This document shows, one piece after another, positions 25,904-37,719 of a stretch of DNA of 64,000 nucleotides. This stretch comes from Atrina japonica (taxonomy: Eukaryota; Mollusca; Bivalvia; Pterioida; Pinnidae): contig BROG01000132.1 in assembly GCA_030159075.1 (NCBI GenBank), positions 1,298,685 through 1,362,684 on the forward strand, in the 5' to 3' direction. Numbering within the stretch: the first letter of the stretch is position 1; every line of letters begins with the position of its first letter. The notes beneath the pieces are model-generated. The model was not told where the DNA came from. It saw only the letters and a program-made list of their open reading frames with translations, and searched no databases. A program made the position numbers and the translations under genes.

Positions 25904-26170
25904 TTGCAAATTTTACGGTCAGTATAACAGGCTTGTTTGCGATTACTCTGTTTCACTAAGTGAAATGTTGAGTTTCCTTTTCGTTGGTGGTTGTTGAAAC
26001 GTCTGTACCAATGACAAGGATTCGTTTGTTTGACTGTGGACTTACGGCGGATGTGACCGGTCGACTCTTACTCCTCCATCATCTTCCCACCTCTTGGTTT
26101 CCATAGGTGTTGTCCATTTTTACCCGAAGATCTATATCCTAATTCTAAAGATTTATACGTTGGTATCTGA
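25904..26170 (+). mobile_element. Retroelement R1 copy
   Basis: From TTTGCAAATTTTACGGTCAG through CTTGTTTGCGATTACTCTG, the GACCGGTCGAC block, and the shared 3' end TTTATACGTTGGTATCTGA. Diverged, with short deletions. Confidence 0.8.
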
Positions 26171-26764
26171 GATGTTTTATATTTATACTCAGTTTACGTG
26201 ACGTCATCTGAAAGTTGGGCAAGGTCGATTCGGGTTATGTAATATTTTCAATGACGATATTCGGCGTATTTTCACTTACGAGGAAATTAACTTTTGTTAA
26301 ATTATCCCTCAGTGGTGATCTGTAATCTATATTTTCATCTGGCACCTATTCACTTCATTTCAATTATTATAATAATAAAAACCCTCTCTATTATGACGAA
26401 TCGTGACGTAACAAGACAACTCGAAAATGGTCTATTGGAATGTTGTTTAATATATTAGACAGTGATTTTGCATCGTTGGCACAGTTTACAACCAGTTATA
26501 GACTTTCTTTTTCGATATGCTTCTGAATTTAAATAGGATGTGGAAGATTAAATAAGCATACACACTCCACAACTGGAAATGGCCCGGCTCCCTACAACTG
26601 GAAAATTTACTCAAATTTGAGAATATTTTTGACTTTGTCTGACATCAGAATATGTGAAAGACTTCGCTAATTCTAAAGTTTTATAGTGCCAGACCCAGAC
26701 TGTACCATAGCGTGTACAAGAGGAGGCAGTGATTGTAGTATATAGCAATTCAATTCAATAAAAA

Positions 26765-27605
26765 AAACCAAGAGGCCCATAGGTCACATCGCTCACCTGA
26801 ACTGTGTTGGTATCTTACAAATATGGAAATCTTAATTTACAAATTATTTTGACACTCCATGGGAGTAGAAGAGATTTAAAAATGAATGAAAAAGAAAAAT
26901 TAATTTTCCAATTTATTCCAAAAAACAGGTAAATGAATCATGCATCCATTAAAATCACATATATGCAATTAGTTTTTCAATCCATGCAGCAGTTCTGCAG
27001 AAGATTTGCAAAAGAGGGGTACCCTCTGAAACCTATTTTGCCCTCCTGGATCCACAACCGAGTCGATCTGGTCAAAAAACATAACCTTGTTAGGTGAACA
27101 TGGATATCGTAATTGCTTCTTTTATCCTTCAGCAGTTTTGAAGCAGAAGTGTGTGAAAAAATCCCCCCTCCTACTTTTTGCAGTTTTAAAAATGCATAAA
27201 AAAATTCCGAAAACTTAATTTCAATCAACTTCTTTCAGGAAAGCATTTCTCTACCTAACTGCATGTTAACACATTTAAATGCATCATGATGAATAAATGA
27301 GGATGACAATGCGTAAAATACTTCAAAAACACATAAAAAAATTATTTCCCGATTTTTACGAAATTAACAAACTTGAATCATACATCTTTGTAGACCACAC
27401 AGATACAATTAGTTTTTCAATCCATGCAGCGTTTCTGGAGGAGATTTTTTTTATAAAAGTGGTATCCCCTGGGACCTCTTTTGTCCCGCCCTGGACCGGT
27501 ATGATCGAAATAAACAAACTTGGTAGAGGACCTTGAGTACTTAGTTTGTATAAAGTTTCATCAAAATCTTCGGTTCATGTGAGCTAATAATATGACAGAC
27601 GCTGT
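26765..27605 (+). mobile_element. Repeat R4 (AAGAGGCCCATAGG... family)
   Basis: Starts CCAAGAGGCCCATAGGTCAC followed by ATCGCTCACCTGAACTG and ends near TTCGGTTCATGTGAGCTAAT. Inside, ATTAGTTTTTCAATCCATGC occurs twice (26970, 27408), each followed by a GGTACCCTCTGAAACC / GGTATCCCCTGGGACC block. A shorter inverted copy is at 57040-57405. The short frames at 26977 (minus) and 27297 (plus) are inside the repeat. Confidence 0.65.
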
Positions 27606-27713
27606 TGTATAATCACAGACACCAACAACAATGCATATCGCAAATGACGCTGACTAATATGACGTCACTCCATATGACAAGATGGCCAGGTCAAACCATA
27701 TTTCCCGCTAGGG

Positions 27714-27890
27714 TCATTTCGAATTAAGTGGAAAAGTTTGCCAGTTTTCTTGCGGAAGGTCGGTGATCTTTACCCGGGTAACCGGGGTTTCTCCTCCACC
27801 AATAAAAACTGGACGCCATCATATGACTGAAAGATTGTTGAGTATGTCGTAAAACAAAAGATCAAATCAAATCAAACCATATTTCTGCGT
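27714..27890 (+). mobile_element. SINE-A, head-less copy
   Basis: CATTTCGAATTAAGTGGAAA, GCCAGTTTTCTTGCGGAAGG, CCTCCACCAATAAAAACTGG and CATCATATGACTGAAAGATT lead to a tail of GATCAAATCAAATCAAACC. The tRNA-like head is absent. This copy gives the cleanest view of the 44-bp segment that is amplified at 35271-36880. Confidence 0.75.
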
Positions 27891-28335
27891 CCCCCTGCAC
27901 TATAGTATCACGATCGATGTTAAGTAATTCAAAGTTTTTCAAAAGTCACGTTGTGTAATAAAAATCATGACGTTTGATGGAGCCAGTGGAAAGAAACATT
28001 TCAAATCCAAGAAATAAAACACACATTAGTTGTCTGGCTTCATATCTGACTACCTGAATGACAGACACATTATACAGTGTAATGAAGAAATAAATCCCAT
28101 CATCGAACAAACATCAACAGTGAAATCGACAGCTTTGCAAACAATGACAAAAAATAAATTAATTATTGTATCTCGATCTGTTATGTCAAAATAATGACAA
28201 TAGACGTTACAACTAGATTTTACAATGTGATAACGTAATAACTAACTAGATAAATCTTATCTACACGCCTTTTATCCTTTTAAAAAGTTTTCTGCTTTTG
28301 TACAATGAATTTAAACACATAAATTCTGTGCGCCC
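27891..28335. other. No gene seen
   Basis: No supported feature. Confidence 0.5.
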
Positions 28336-28336
28336 C

Positions 28337-28430
<94 letters not shown>
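28336..28430. repeat. (CT)n microsatellite
   Basis: About 95 bp of CT with one TTTC break. Confidence 0.95.
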
Positions 28431-28434
<4 letters not shown>

Positions 28435-28639
28435 ATGTGTATCTATCCGCCATTTAACCGATGTATAGTAACATCGACACACAATACAAGTATTTTTTAA
28501 GTTTCTATTTGTAAGTTCTGAGAAATGTCGTTGACCTTTCAGTGGTCAGTAAACCGATAAGGTGGACAGTGCAAGTGGTCAAGTGTCAACATGATAACTA
28601 TCTGGCCATATAATGATATGAAGGCTACGCACTATGGTA

Positions 28640-28762
28640 CATTAGAATTACATGTGGCTTAAAGAAACATAATCATTCAGGGATACTAATAGCTTATTAC
28701 ATATCTATACTTAAACAAGTGTTACCTTTATCCTCTTTATCTGATTATTAACTGGTCCTTAA
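28640..28762 (+). repeat. About 123-bp repeat R5, copy 1
   Basis: AATTACATGTGGCTTAAAGA, AACATAATCATTCAGGGATA and TTACCTTTATCCTCTTTATC recur inverted at 39263-39391 with few changes. Confidence 0.75.
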
Positions 28763-28861
28763 CGCTGGGTACAACAATAATTTGTAAGGTATCCTGTAGG
28801 TCATGATAAAGGGTATCACTATCAAAGATATTTGAAATTAAACATATGGATGTGAAATACG

Positions 28862-28897
<36 letters not shown>
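28862..28897. repeat. (CA)n microsatellite
   Basis: About 36 bp of CA. Confidence 0.9.
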
Positions 28898-28900
<3 letters not shown>

Positions 28901-29004
28901 ACGCAGTCTAAAAAGTAAAGCAACAATTATTGTCGCTAGAAATATATAATTCTTGATAGAAATAGCACCACTGTTGTCTATTTGATTAAAATATAAAAAT
29001 CTCA

Positions 29005-29569
29005 GATACAAAAGTATAAATTAATAGAATGTCCAGGACATATATACAAATCCGGAAAAATGGACAAACACAGACCTCTGGAAACCAAGAGGTGGGATCA
29101 GATGCCATGGAGGAGTAAGCATCACCTGTCGACCGGTCACACCCGCCGTGAGTCCACAGTCAAATCCAATGAAATACGTGAGGAGTGTATCCTCGTCACA
29201 ATTGGTACAGACGTCTCAACAATTGCCAACGAAAAGACAACTCAACATTTCACTTAGTGAAACAGAGTAGTCGCAAACAAGACTATTATACCGACCGTAA
29301 AATCTGCGGAACGTTGACATTAAACGCGGTTTTCGATATCCCTGTGTCAATAATTTGTCAGTGAGTAGTTTACTTCTGTATATAAAATCTTCATGTGTTG
29401 TACACGCCCTGGTATATCGTATCAATTGTGAAATATAAAATCCTTATGTGGGTGACTGAGGGATATTACTACTTAAATGTGGAAAATTTACGATGGGAAA
29501 GCCGAAATCGTCGCGTTTGTCGTATAACTTAGTTGCCAATTTCCCGTCTGTGTTTGTATTAAGTAAAAT
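29005..29569 (-). mobile_element. Retroelement R1, long copy
   Basis: 565 bp, co-extensive with the copy at 12444-13010 and about nine-tenths identical by eye; both end in ATTAAGTAAAAT on the RT side. Two copies truncated at the same point may mean one descends from the other, or that this is a fixed short subfamily. Confidence 0.85.
29219..29569 (-). pseudogene. Reverse-transcriptase ORF, C-terminal fragment (R1)
   Basis: Same order as at 12661: ATKLYDKRDDF, FPIVNFPHL, NIPQSP, then an in-frame TAA where the sibling copies have Tyr of PAYG, then FYISQLIRY, KLLTQGY and FRRFYGRY. The premature stop makes it non-functional. Confidence 0.8.
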
Positions 29570-31139
29570 TTCTAAGTATGAAGCGTATGTACTTGATTCT
29601 GTTGTATCTTAAATTTTCAATTTGCTAGGAAATATGGCATTGACATATGTATGAAAATTGTTATTATTAATTGAGAAAACATCGTCGTTATATCTAAATG
29701 TCAAATTAAAGGACACCGTATAATACGAAGTTGGAGATGGAAGGACACAGAGACCAGATAAAGAACGTATACGTCTAGGGTCAGGCAGGTGTTGCATGTA
29801 GGAGAAACCTCACTGTGTTTCCGTCAGTCCATAGTTCCAAATGTTTGACATTCCTAAAACTCCATATGGCGTCTCCATATAAGTAAAAAAGTCTTGATGA
29901 TATGTAAAACAAAAATGTAGTGTTTGAGAACAGAAAGAGGAAAACCAGCGATGCTAACCTTCTGTCAAGTGACACAATACATTACTTGACCATTGAGACT
30001 ACTTGTTCTTTCGGAAATATACATTAATACCAAACTCGTCTTACGCATTTAGGTTTGCCTCTTTTGTAAAACTGTAATTGTATACATTGTTAATTATGTT
30101 TAATAACTTAATATAGCCTCCAATTCATATATATTTCTGTTTGGTTATTATATCTATTAAATTTGTTATGATTTCATATGAATTAAACTTTCAAACCTTT
30201 GAATAATCTATGTCCCAAATTTCATCATAAATGAGAAATATGCTAAATCATCGGGGTAACATCAGCTATTAATACAAATATTATTAGCACTACGAAAGTT
30301 GTAACTTTACAAAAAAGGCAAAACACAATCGATATACATGTATATCTTAATTTCTCCTCATATACCGGAGTAGAATTTCTAACATCCATGGAGCATTATC
30401 TCTGCTAATATGATTAATTCATCATAATCATTGTCGTCATGTTTATCTCTCCCTTCTGACGTCACTTAATTGTCACAATATGTAGCGTTGTGGCCCGCGT
30501 AGCTTGTTAAACGTAACCGTACAGACTTATCTGTAGGCTTGTTTTATGTAGTTGATGTTATCTGCTTAAAGAGGTGTGGTGTTTAGTCACTCAGAGGCGG
30601 GGTGTAAATTCACAAATACCATTGCTCATAAAATATTTTGAAAGACCATCTAACGAGATATATCACTTTGGTCTTCTACCTGCGAGCGACATTTTTCTTG
30701 TCGGCGTATCTATATTTCGTCGCTAAATCTGTTTAATCTCACTAAAAATGTATAGGGGTCAACTCAAAACAAAATAATACACAGGGAAACGTCTAGAATA
30801 GTTTATGAGTCAACTCAGTAACAGCCTTATACAGTATTGGAATTAATATTGCCCCATGGTTATTCACAAAACAAAAAGAACATGACTTCATATCGTTTTT
30901 TATTTCATTGCAAACCTTTAAATTTTCAATTTTGTGTGTGAGTTTTATAAAATGTTATGATTTAAGATTCAACATACATTTAATTGAATTAAATAAGTAA
31001 TTAAAGTGTTAGTACTTTTCACACTATAAGAACATTATAGGACCTTATATTGCTTAATATAGAAATGTGAATTTGACACAGGAGAATACCAGGGGACAGC
31101 AAATATTTTTACAAAATAGGCTGTGTACAACGAGACAGA
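29570..31139. other. No gene seen
   Basis: AT-rich, with no open frame above about 65 codons and no recognised repeat. Confidence 0.5.
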
Positions 31140-32070
31140 AAATATTGACAACATAGGTTGAATACCAAGAAACAGCAAATATTGACACTATAGGTTGAAC
31201 ACCAAGAAACAGGAAATATTGACACTATAGGTTGAACACCAATAAACAGCAAATATTGACACTATAGGTTGAACACCAAGAAACAGGAAATATTGACACT
31301 ACAAGTTGAACACCAAGAAACAGCAAATATTGACAATATAGGTTGAACACCAAGAAACAGCAAATATTGACACTATAGGTTGAACACCAAGAAACAGCAA
31401 ATATTGACAATATAGGTTGAACACCAAGAAACAGCAAATATTGACATTATAGGTTGAACACCAAGAAACAGCAAATATTGACACTATATGTTGAACACCA
31501 AGAAGCAGCAAATACTGACACTATAGGTTGAACACCAATAAACAGCAAATATTGACACTATAGGTTGAACACCAAGAAACAGGAAATATTGACACTATAT
31601 GTTGAACACCAAGAAACAGCAAATACTGACACTAAAGTTGAACACCAAGAAACAGCAAATATTGATAATATAGGTTGAACACCAAGAAACAGCAAATATT
31701 GACACTAAAGGTTGAACACCAAGAAACAGCAAATATTGACATCATAGGTTGAACACCAAGAAACAGCAAATATTGACACTATAGGTTGAACACCAAGAAA
31801 CAGCAAATACTGACACTATAGGTTGAACACCAATAAACAGCAAATATTGACACTACATGCTGAACACCAAGAACCAGCAGATATTAACACTATAGGTTGA
31901 ACACCAAGAAACAGCAGATATTGACACTATAAGTTGAACACCAAGAAACAGCAAATATTGACACTACAGAATGGATACCAATAAACAGCAAATATTGACA
32001 CTATAGGTTGAACACCAAGAAACAGGAAATATTGACAATATCAGTGAACACCAAGAAACAGCAAATATTA
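31140..32070. repeat. Minisatellite, 37-bp unit, about 25 copies
   Basis: Unit GGTTGAACACCAAGAAACAG followed by CAAATATTGACACTATA. Recurrent variants (AATAAACAG, AACAGGAAAT, GACAATATA) are scattered and partly periodic, suggesting that blocks of several units were duplicated together. 37 is not a multiple of three, so the Cys/Phe/Leu frames on the minus strand (31225-31511) have no coding meaning. Confidence 0.95.
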
Positions 32071-32144
32071 ACAATACAATAGAATTCCACGCGATAAATA
32101 TTGACAATTGAGGTTGAATATCACGAGACAGCAAAACTGAGAAA

Positions 32145-32290
32145 ACAGTTTTTTTCTCTCTAGGGAGACATGAAGATTTGTTTACCCTCTGACTTTGCCC
32201 TCGGAAAGTCTCGGGAAGTGTAGTCTCCCTGACACGTGACGGCTCTCAACCTATCCCTGCCTGTGTTTTATTAATGAGGTATAATAATTT
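32145..32290. repeat. Inverted repeat arm, left
   Basis: GGGAGACATGAAGATTTGTT, GTAGTCTCCCTGACACGTGA and TTAATGAGGTATAATAAT match the inverse of 34275-34530. The two arms bracket about 2 kb. Confidence 0.7.
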
Positions 32291-32299
32291 ATAAATATT

Positions 32300-32420
32300 A
32301 CATTCATAAGAGTTTGATATTGCATATTTTCACCCCAAGGAAGCATTGTTGACCAAGGCGAAGCAGAGGTCAATAAAGCTTTCCTCGGGTGAAAATATGT
32401 TATATCACCCTCTCATGAAT
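32300..32420. mobile_element. Hairpin MITE
   Basis: CATTCATAAGAGTTTGATAT and GCATATTTTCACCCCAAGGA on the left pair with TCCTCGGGTGAAAATATG and TTATATCACCCTCTCATGAA on the right, a near-complete 120-bp foldback. Confidence 0.75.
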
Positions 32421-32426
32421 GTAATA

Positions 32427-32556
32427 CAGTAAAACCTGCTTTAAAGACCACCTATATATAAAGACCACCTGGTCAAAAAGACCCCTTTCAGTTGTCCCCA
32501 ATAGTACCATTGTGTACAAATCAATCTCTATATGAAGACCATACAAGTTTCACTGA
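32427..32556. mobile_element. MITE family T1 copy
   Basis: CAGTAAAACCTGCTTTAAAG, AAGACCACCTGGTCAAAAAG and TCCCCAATAGTACCATTG. It begins 7 bp after the hairpin element. Confidence 0.65.
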
Positions 32557-32697
32557 ATTTATTTTATTATACCAAGTGTCATATTTGTTTGCTTTAGCAT
32601 ATTACCATAGATATTTAACATCTCAACTATTAACCAGCAAGCTAAAAAATACAAAACAAATAGCCTACAAACGTTTTGGCCACGACGAAAAGCTCTT

Positions 32698-32862
32698 CAC
32701 TGAGACGAACTGTACGCGTATAACGTTGGCGCATGTGGCATGTTTTTAAATGTGACATTGACTCACTGGGACGAACCGTACGCGTATAACGTTGGCGCAT
32801 GTGGCATGTTTTTAAATGTGACATTGACTCACTGGGACGAACCGTACACGCATACGTTTGTG
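32698..32862. repeat. 66-bp tandem repeat, about 2.5 copies
   Basis: ACGAACCGTACGCGTATAAC, GTTGGCGCATGTGGCATG and TTTTTAAATGTGACATTGAC repeat. Frames on both strands across it are repeat-derived. Confidence 0.9.
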
Positions 32863-32999
32863 CATGTGACATTTTGGAATGTCACCCTGATTTCTTTATC
32901 TTTGTTAAATGAGCGGGTGACAGTGAACATTTTCACATCTCTCTCAACCAATCAGAGTACGATATTTTAACAGAAGTTATAATAGTGTTGGTTCTATTC

Positions 33000-33629
33000 A
33001 TGAATTAACGAAAGGTTCAAAGATAATTATCATTATTCTTTTGTATACAGATGTTAATTGAATTTCATACTCTTGTCAAATTAATATGTGATTTTACAAG
33101 ACGCCATGGGAGTATTTACAAACTATGATCGGTCACGTGACTTCCACACTTCTGAACTGGGCTGTACAATACTTTCTCAAATTTAACTTGAAATAAACTA
33201 ATGCTAAACCGATAGGCTAACCATAGGTTGGATTTAACAATGCATTGCGCAACTGGATTCAGGCCTTTAAATTTGGGTCGGGTGAATTTTTATACTTCAG
33301 ACCGATAAAGTTGAACCAGGTCAACTGTCAGACTTAAGACCTATAAATTTAGACCAGACATTTTAAATTGGAAAGTTGCTACGTGGGTTTTTTGTCTTGT
33401 ATGCAGAAATCCTGCCTTGGAAATGTGTGATTCTACCTGTTATATGTTTGTTATGAAAAGATACATTACATCGCTAAGTTCTATAAAGAACACAATCTAT
33501 GCTGTCAATATTTATAAGGCAGAAACATTCAAACATTAACTACAAAATTGAAATTGCAGTATCAACAGCACTTTAAGCTGAACTGAAGTCCAAAGAATAC
33601 AATTATATACAAAGAGGGTGAATACTGAA
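33000..33629. other. No gene seen
   Basis: No supported feature. Confidence 0.5.
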
Positions 33630-33692
33630 CAAACACAGACACACGTGGGAAATACTGAGATGGGATCAGGTGTCACGGGGGGTAAGCACTCC
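33630..33692 (-). mobile_element. Retroelement R1, relic
   Basis: GAACAAACACAGACACACG and GAGATGGGATCAGGTGTCAC followed by GGGGTAAGCA resemble the R1 tail; badly diverged and without the 3' end. Confidence 0.45.
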
Positions 33693-34013
33693 CTCAGATT
33701 TGTATTTGCAAAATTAATGTTTTATCTCAATATTTATATTGACGTTGACTTCCAAGTTAATTGGTAAGGATGATCGGCCGATATACACATGTATATGTGA
33801 AACAAGTAGGAGACAACAAGGTGCTTGCTTGAACATATGTAAATCAGCCCTTCATCCTTACCAATTAACCTGTACAAAACTGTACAAAAACCTCAGTACA
33901 GACGCAAGTCAGGTCCAACGCTGATATGGCTATTTCTAAGAAACTGAGTTGCATCAAGTATCCGCCAACAGCGAGGATTAAGGTTCTCCATTATTTGAAA
34001 AAGTCACTTCACT

Positions 34014-34624
34014 TAAAGGGACATTAGCTATGTTTTCCCCCTTTTTTACTACTTAGATTGGTATACAGTAACAAAAAAGAGATATACACTGGCAAAATAA
34101 TATTTAATTCCTGTATAAAAATAGTGCTGATTGACTGAGAAAACCCATGTTTGGCACTTATTCGCTTGCAGTTGAATAACTCAACCTTTCAATTTGTGTA
34201 TGAATACCACACTGAACCTGACATTATTTTCACAATATATATATAGGAATATAATACTGGTTTTTATGCGTGTGAATAGCTGTTATTATTATACCTCATT
34301 AACAAAATTCAGTCATGGAATGATTGAGAGCCGTCACGTGTCAGGGAGACTACACTTCATGTCTCCCTCGCGTGCATCATATTTCCCTCACGTGCGTCAT
34401 ATTTCCCTCGCGTGCTTCATGTCTCCTTCATACGAAAACCTTTGTAGTTTTTTGACAGTATTTATTGATTCTGTATTTCGCCCTGGGGCAATATGACTTG
34501 CCTTGGGTAAACAAATCCTTACGTCTCCCTACAACCAGGGCAATAAATGTATATTGTACATCAAGTACAAGTACTAAAAGTAGAAAAAATAATGGTTTTG
34601 GTAAACACAGTTATTGCCCCTTTA
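34014..34624. mobile_element. Foldback MITE, family F1
   Basis: Ends TTAAAGGGACATTAGCTATG and AACACAGTTATTGCCCCTTT are inverted. Subterminal parts (ACAAAAAAGAGATATACACT; GTACATCAAGTACAAG) match the copies in MORN5 introns at 49080 and 53140. The middle holds foreign DNA, including the right inverted arm 34275-34530. Confidence 0.65.
34275..34530. repeat. Inverted repeat arm, right, with 20-bp tandem units
   Basis: ATTATTATACCTCATTAA, GAGAGCCGTCACGTGTCAGG and GACTACACTTCATGTCTCCC invert the arm at 32145-32290. At 34350-34425 a unit like TCATATTTCCCTCGCGTGCT repeats about three times, only on this side. Confidence 0.7.
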
Positions 34625-34784
34625 AAAGGAGAGTGCGTATCTCTCTTACCTCTAGATTAGGATGTTTTTGTCAACAATAAGTTCATACCATGATAATACA
34701 ACCACCTCGGTGTGGTTCACAGGTAAAATCAAAACACTACCACTACAGCCAAAAACATGTTATAATATTAAGTTATAGATAATC

Positions 34785-34850
34785 TAAAGAAAGTTGTATG
34801 TCTAATTGACATAAACGGTCGTCTTGAGCATTATAAGTTAACTGGTATTA
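34785..34850 (+). repeat. Dispersed repeat R3, fragment
   Basis: GTCTAATTGACATAAACGGT and CGTCTTGAGCATTATAAGTT match R3 (8760-8810). Confidence 0.5.
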
Positions 34851-35270
34851 TTAATTTTAGCAATATTTGTAGCTTACAGTAACATCTCTTTAAGTGACTG
34901 TTCAAGTGAAGATGTACATAAGGTCACATAGGAAAGGTGGTTTCTTCATTCATGCGACTTAATTCGATGTGAGATTTTGCAAAAAATAAATTACAAACAA
35001 AGCTTTTAGATTTACATGTTGACTTCATAAGTTTAATCGTTTAAAAGACAAACCATGTACTACGTTTAATTAGTCACATAATTCACATTTCCTTTATTTA
35101 AGCAATACTTTATTTTCACGTAATATAATAAGCAATTAAAACTGTCTTTCTTGTAAGTTGTAAATTGTTTGGGTGATTTATAACTATTATTGTTAATAAA
35201 TTGTAGTCGATACTTCTGTTTGGTTTCGTTCCATTGGTGTTTTATGCCGTACTCATCAATGTCTCGATTA

Positions 35271-36880
35271 TATGGTGGAGGCCAGTTTTAATGATGAAGA
35301 AGAAACCCAGTTACAATGGTGGCGGCCAGTTTTAATGATGAAGAAGAAACCCAGTTACAATGGTGGCGGCCAGTTTTAATGATGAAGAAGAAACCCAGTT
35401 ACAATGGTGGCGGCCAGTTTTAATGATGAAGAAGAAACCCAGTTACAATGGTGGCGGCCAGTTTTAATGATGAAGAAGAAACCCAGTTACAATGGTGGCG
35501 GCCAGTTTTAATGATGAAGAAGAAACCCAGTTACAATGGTGGCGGCCAGTTTTAATGATGAAGAAGAAACCCAGTTACAATGGTGGCGGCCAGTTTTAAT
35601 GATGAAGAAGAAACCCAGTTACAATGGTGGCGGCCAGTTTTAATGACGAAGAAGAAACCCAGTTACAATGGTGGCGGCCAGTTTTAATGAAGAAGAAGAA
35701 ACCCAGTTACAATGGTGACGGCCAGTTTTAATGATGAAGAAGAAACCCAGTTACAATGGTGGCGGCCAGTTTTAATGAAGAAGAAGAAACCCAGTTACAA
35801 TGGTGGCGGCCAGTTTTAATGACGAAGAAGAAACCCAGTTACAATGGTGGCGGCCAGTTTTAATGATGAAGAAGAAACCCAGTTACAATGGTGGCGGCCA
35901 GTTTTAATGATGAAGAAGAAACCCAGTTACAATGGTGGCGGCCAGTTTTAATGACGAAGAAGAAACCCAGTTACAATGGTGGCGGCCAGTTTTAATGATG
36001 AAGAAGAAACCCAGTTACAATGGTGGCGGCCAGTTTTAATGATGAAGAAGAAACCCAGTTACAATGGTGGCGGCCAGTTTTAATGATGAAGAAGAAACCC
36101 AGTTACAATGGTGGCGGCCAGTTTTAATGATGAAGAAGAAACCCAGTTTTAATGAATGGTGGGCGGCCAGTTTTAATGATGAAGAAGAAACCCAGTTACA
36201 ATGGTGGCGGCCAGTTTTAATGATGAAGAAGAAACCCAGTTACAATGGTGGCGGCCAGTTTTAATGATGAAGAAGAAACCCAGTTACAATGGTGACGGCC
36301 AGTTTTAATGATGAAGAAGAAACCCAGTTACAATGGTGGCGGCCAGTTTTAATGATGAAGAAGAAACCCCAGTTACAATGGTGGCGGCCAGTTTTAATGA
36401 TGAAGAAGAAACCCAGTTACAATGGTGACGGCCAGTTTTAATGATGAAGAAGAAACCCCAGTTACAATGGTGGCGGCCAGTTTTAATGATGAAGAAGAAA
36501 CCCAGTTACAATGGTGGCGGCCAGTTTTAATGATGAAGAAGAAACCCAGTTACAATGGTGGCGGCCAGTTTTAATGATGAAGAAGAAACCCAGTTACAAT
36601 GGTGACGGCCAGTTTTAATGATGAAGAAGAAACCCAGTTACAATGGTGGCGGCCAGTTTTAATGATGAAGAAGAAACCCAGTTACAATGGTGACGGCCAG
36701 TTTTAATGATGAAGAAGAAACCCAGTTACAATGGTGGCGGCCAGTTTTAATGATGAAGAAGAAACCCAGTTACAATGGTGGCGGCCAGTTTTAATGATGA
36801 AGAAGAAACCCAGTTACAATGGTGGCGGCCAGTTTTAATGATGAAGAAGAAACCCAGTTACAATGGTGGCGGCCAGTTTT
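35271..36880. repeat. Minisatellite, 44-bp unit, about 36 copies
   Basis: Unit ATGGTGGCGGCCAGTTTTAA ... AAGAAACCCAGTTACA, highly homogeneous, with scattered variants (GGTGACGG, GACGAAG, AAACCCCAG). The matching stretch in the SINE copy at 55485-55530 is also about 44 bp. As 44 is not divisible by three, the reading frame rotates between units and no protein is implied. Confidence 0.97.
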
Positions 36881-37575
36881 ACAAACTGAAGGAAGAGAGA
36901 GGGCCCAGTTTACAATGGTGGTGGTCAGTTTTACATGGTGGAGAGAGGGCCAAGTTTATAATGGTGGCGACCAGTTTTACAATGTGGAGGAGGAGAGAGG
37001 GTCCAGTTTACAATGGTGGCAGCCAGTTTTACATGGTGGACAGAGGACCTAGTTTACAATGGTGGCGGTCAGTTTTATATGGTGGATAGAGGGCCCAGTT
37101 TAAAATGGTGGCGATCAGTTATGATTTTTGGAGGAGAGAACCCAGTTACAATGGTGGCGGCCAGTTTTACATGGTGGAGAGAGGGCCAAGTTTGCAATGG
37201 TGGCGACCAATTTTACGATGTGGAGGAGGAGAGCGGGTCCAGTTTACAATGGTGGCGAACAGTTTTACATGGTGGACAGAGGACCTAATTTACAATGGTG
37301 GCGGTAAGTTTTAAATGGTGGAGAGAAGGCCCAATTACAATGGTGGCGGCCAATTTTAATGTTGGAGGAGAGAACCCAGTTACATTGGTGACAGCCAGTT
37401 TTACAATTTGGAGGAGGAGAAAGGGTCCAGTTTATAATGGTGGTGGTCAGTTTTACATGGTGGAGAGAGGATCCAGTTTACAATGGTGGCGGTCAGTTTT
37501 ACATGGTGGAGAGAAGACCCAGTTTACAATGGTGGCGGCCAGTTTTACATGGTGACGAGAGGATCCAGTTTACAA
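36880..37575. repeat. Diverged part of the 44-bp array
   Basis: Units keep CAATGGTGGCGGCCAGTTTT-like text but carry GGAGAGAGGGCCCAGTTTA or GGAGGAGAGAGGGTCCAG in place of the GATGAAGAAG part, with a higher-order pattern of about 190 bp (AGTTTACAATGGTGG...GTGGACAGAGGACC at 37010 and 37250). It probably represents older or independently amplified units. Confidence 0.85.
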
Positions 37576-37719
37576 TATACCTGAGAAGAGACCAAGTAAA
37601 CTGCTAAAAGTTCTTACAAAATCAGCTTAGGTTCTAGCGGGGTACGAACTCATGCTGACTAAAGATGAGAGACTTCATGGTTTAAAATGCGACGCTCTAA
37701 CCACACAGTTCCAATATAC

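Larger units (their letters stand above)
35234..37715 (-). mobile_element. SINE-A copy expanded by an internal minisatellite
   Basis: The 3' end of SINE-A is on the left (GTTTTATGCCGTACTCATCA ... TATATGGTGGAGGCCAG). The tRNA-like head and adjacent body are on the right (37575-37715: GAACCTAAGCTGATTTTG, GAGTTCGTACCCCGCTAG, GTGTGGTTAGAGCGTCGC on the minus strand). Between them one 44-bp stretch of the SINE body is repeated for about 2.3 kb. Confidence 0.75.

Noticed and set aside
31140..32070. Possible CRISPR array (37-bp repeats)
   Set aside because: Units are directly adjacent without unique spacers, and the setting is eukaryotic.
36064..37555. Repeat-protein frames with MVAASFNDEEETQLQWW text
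   Set aside because: The 44-bp unit is not a multiple of three and derives from a SINE, so the frames are by-products.
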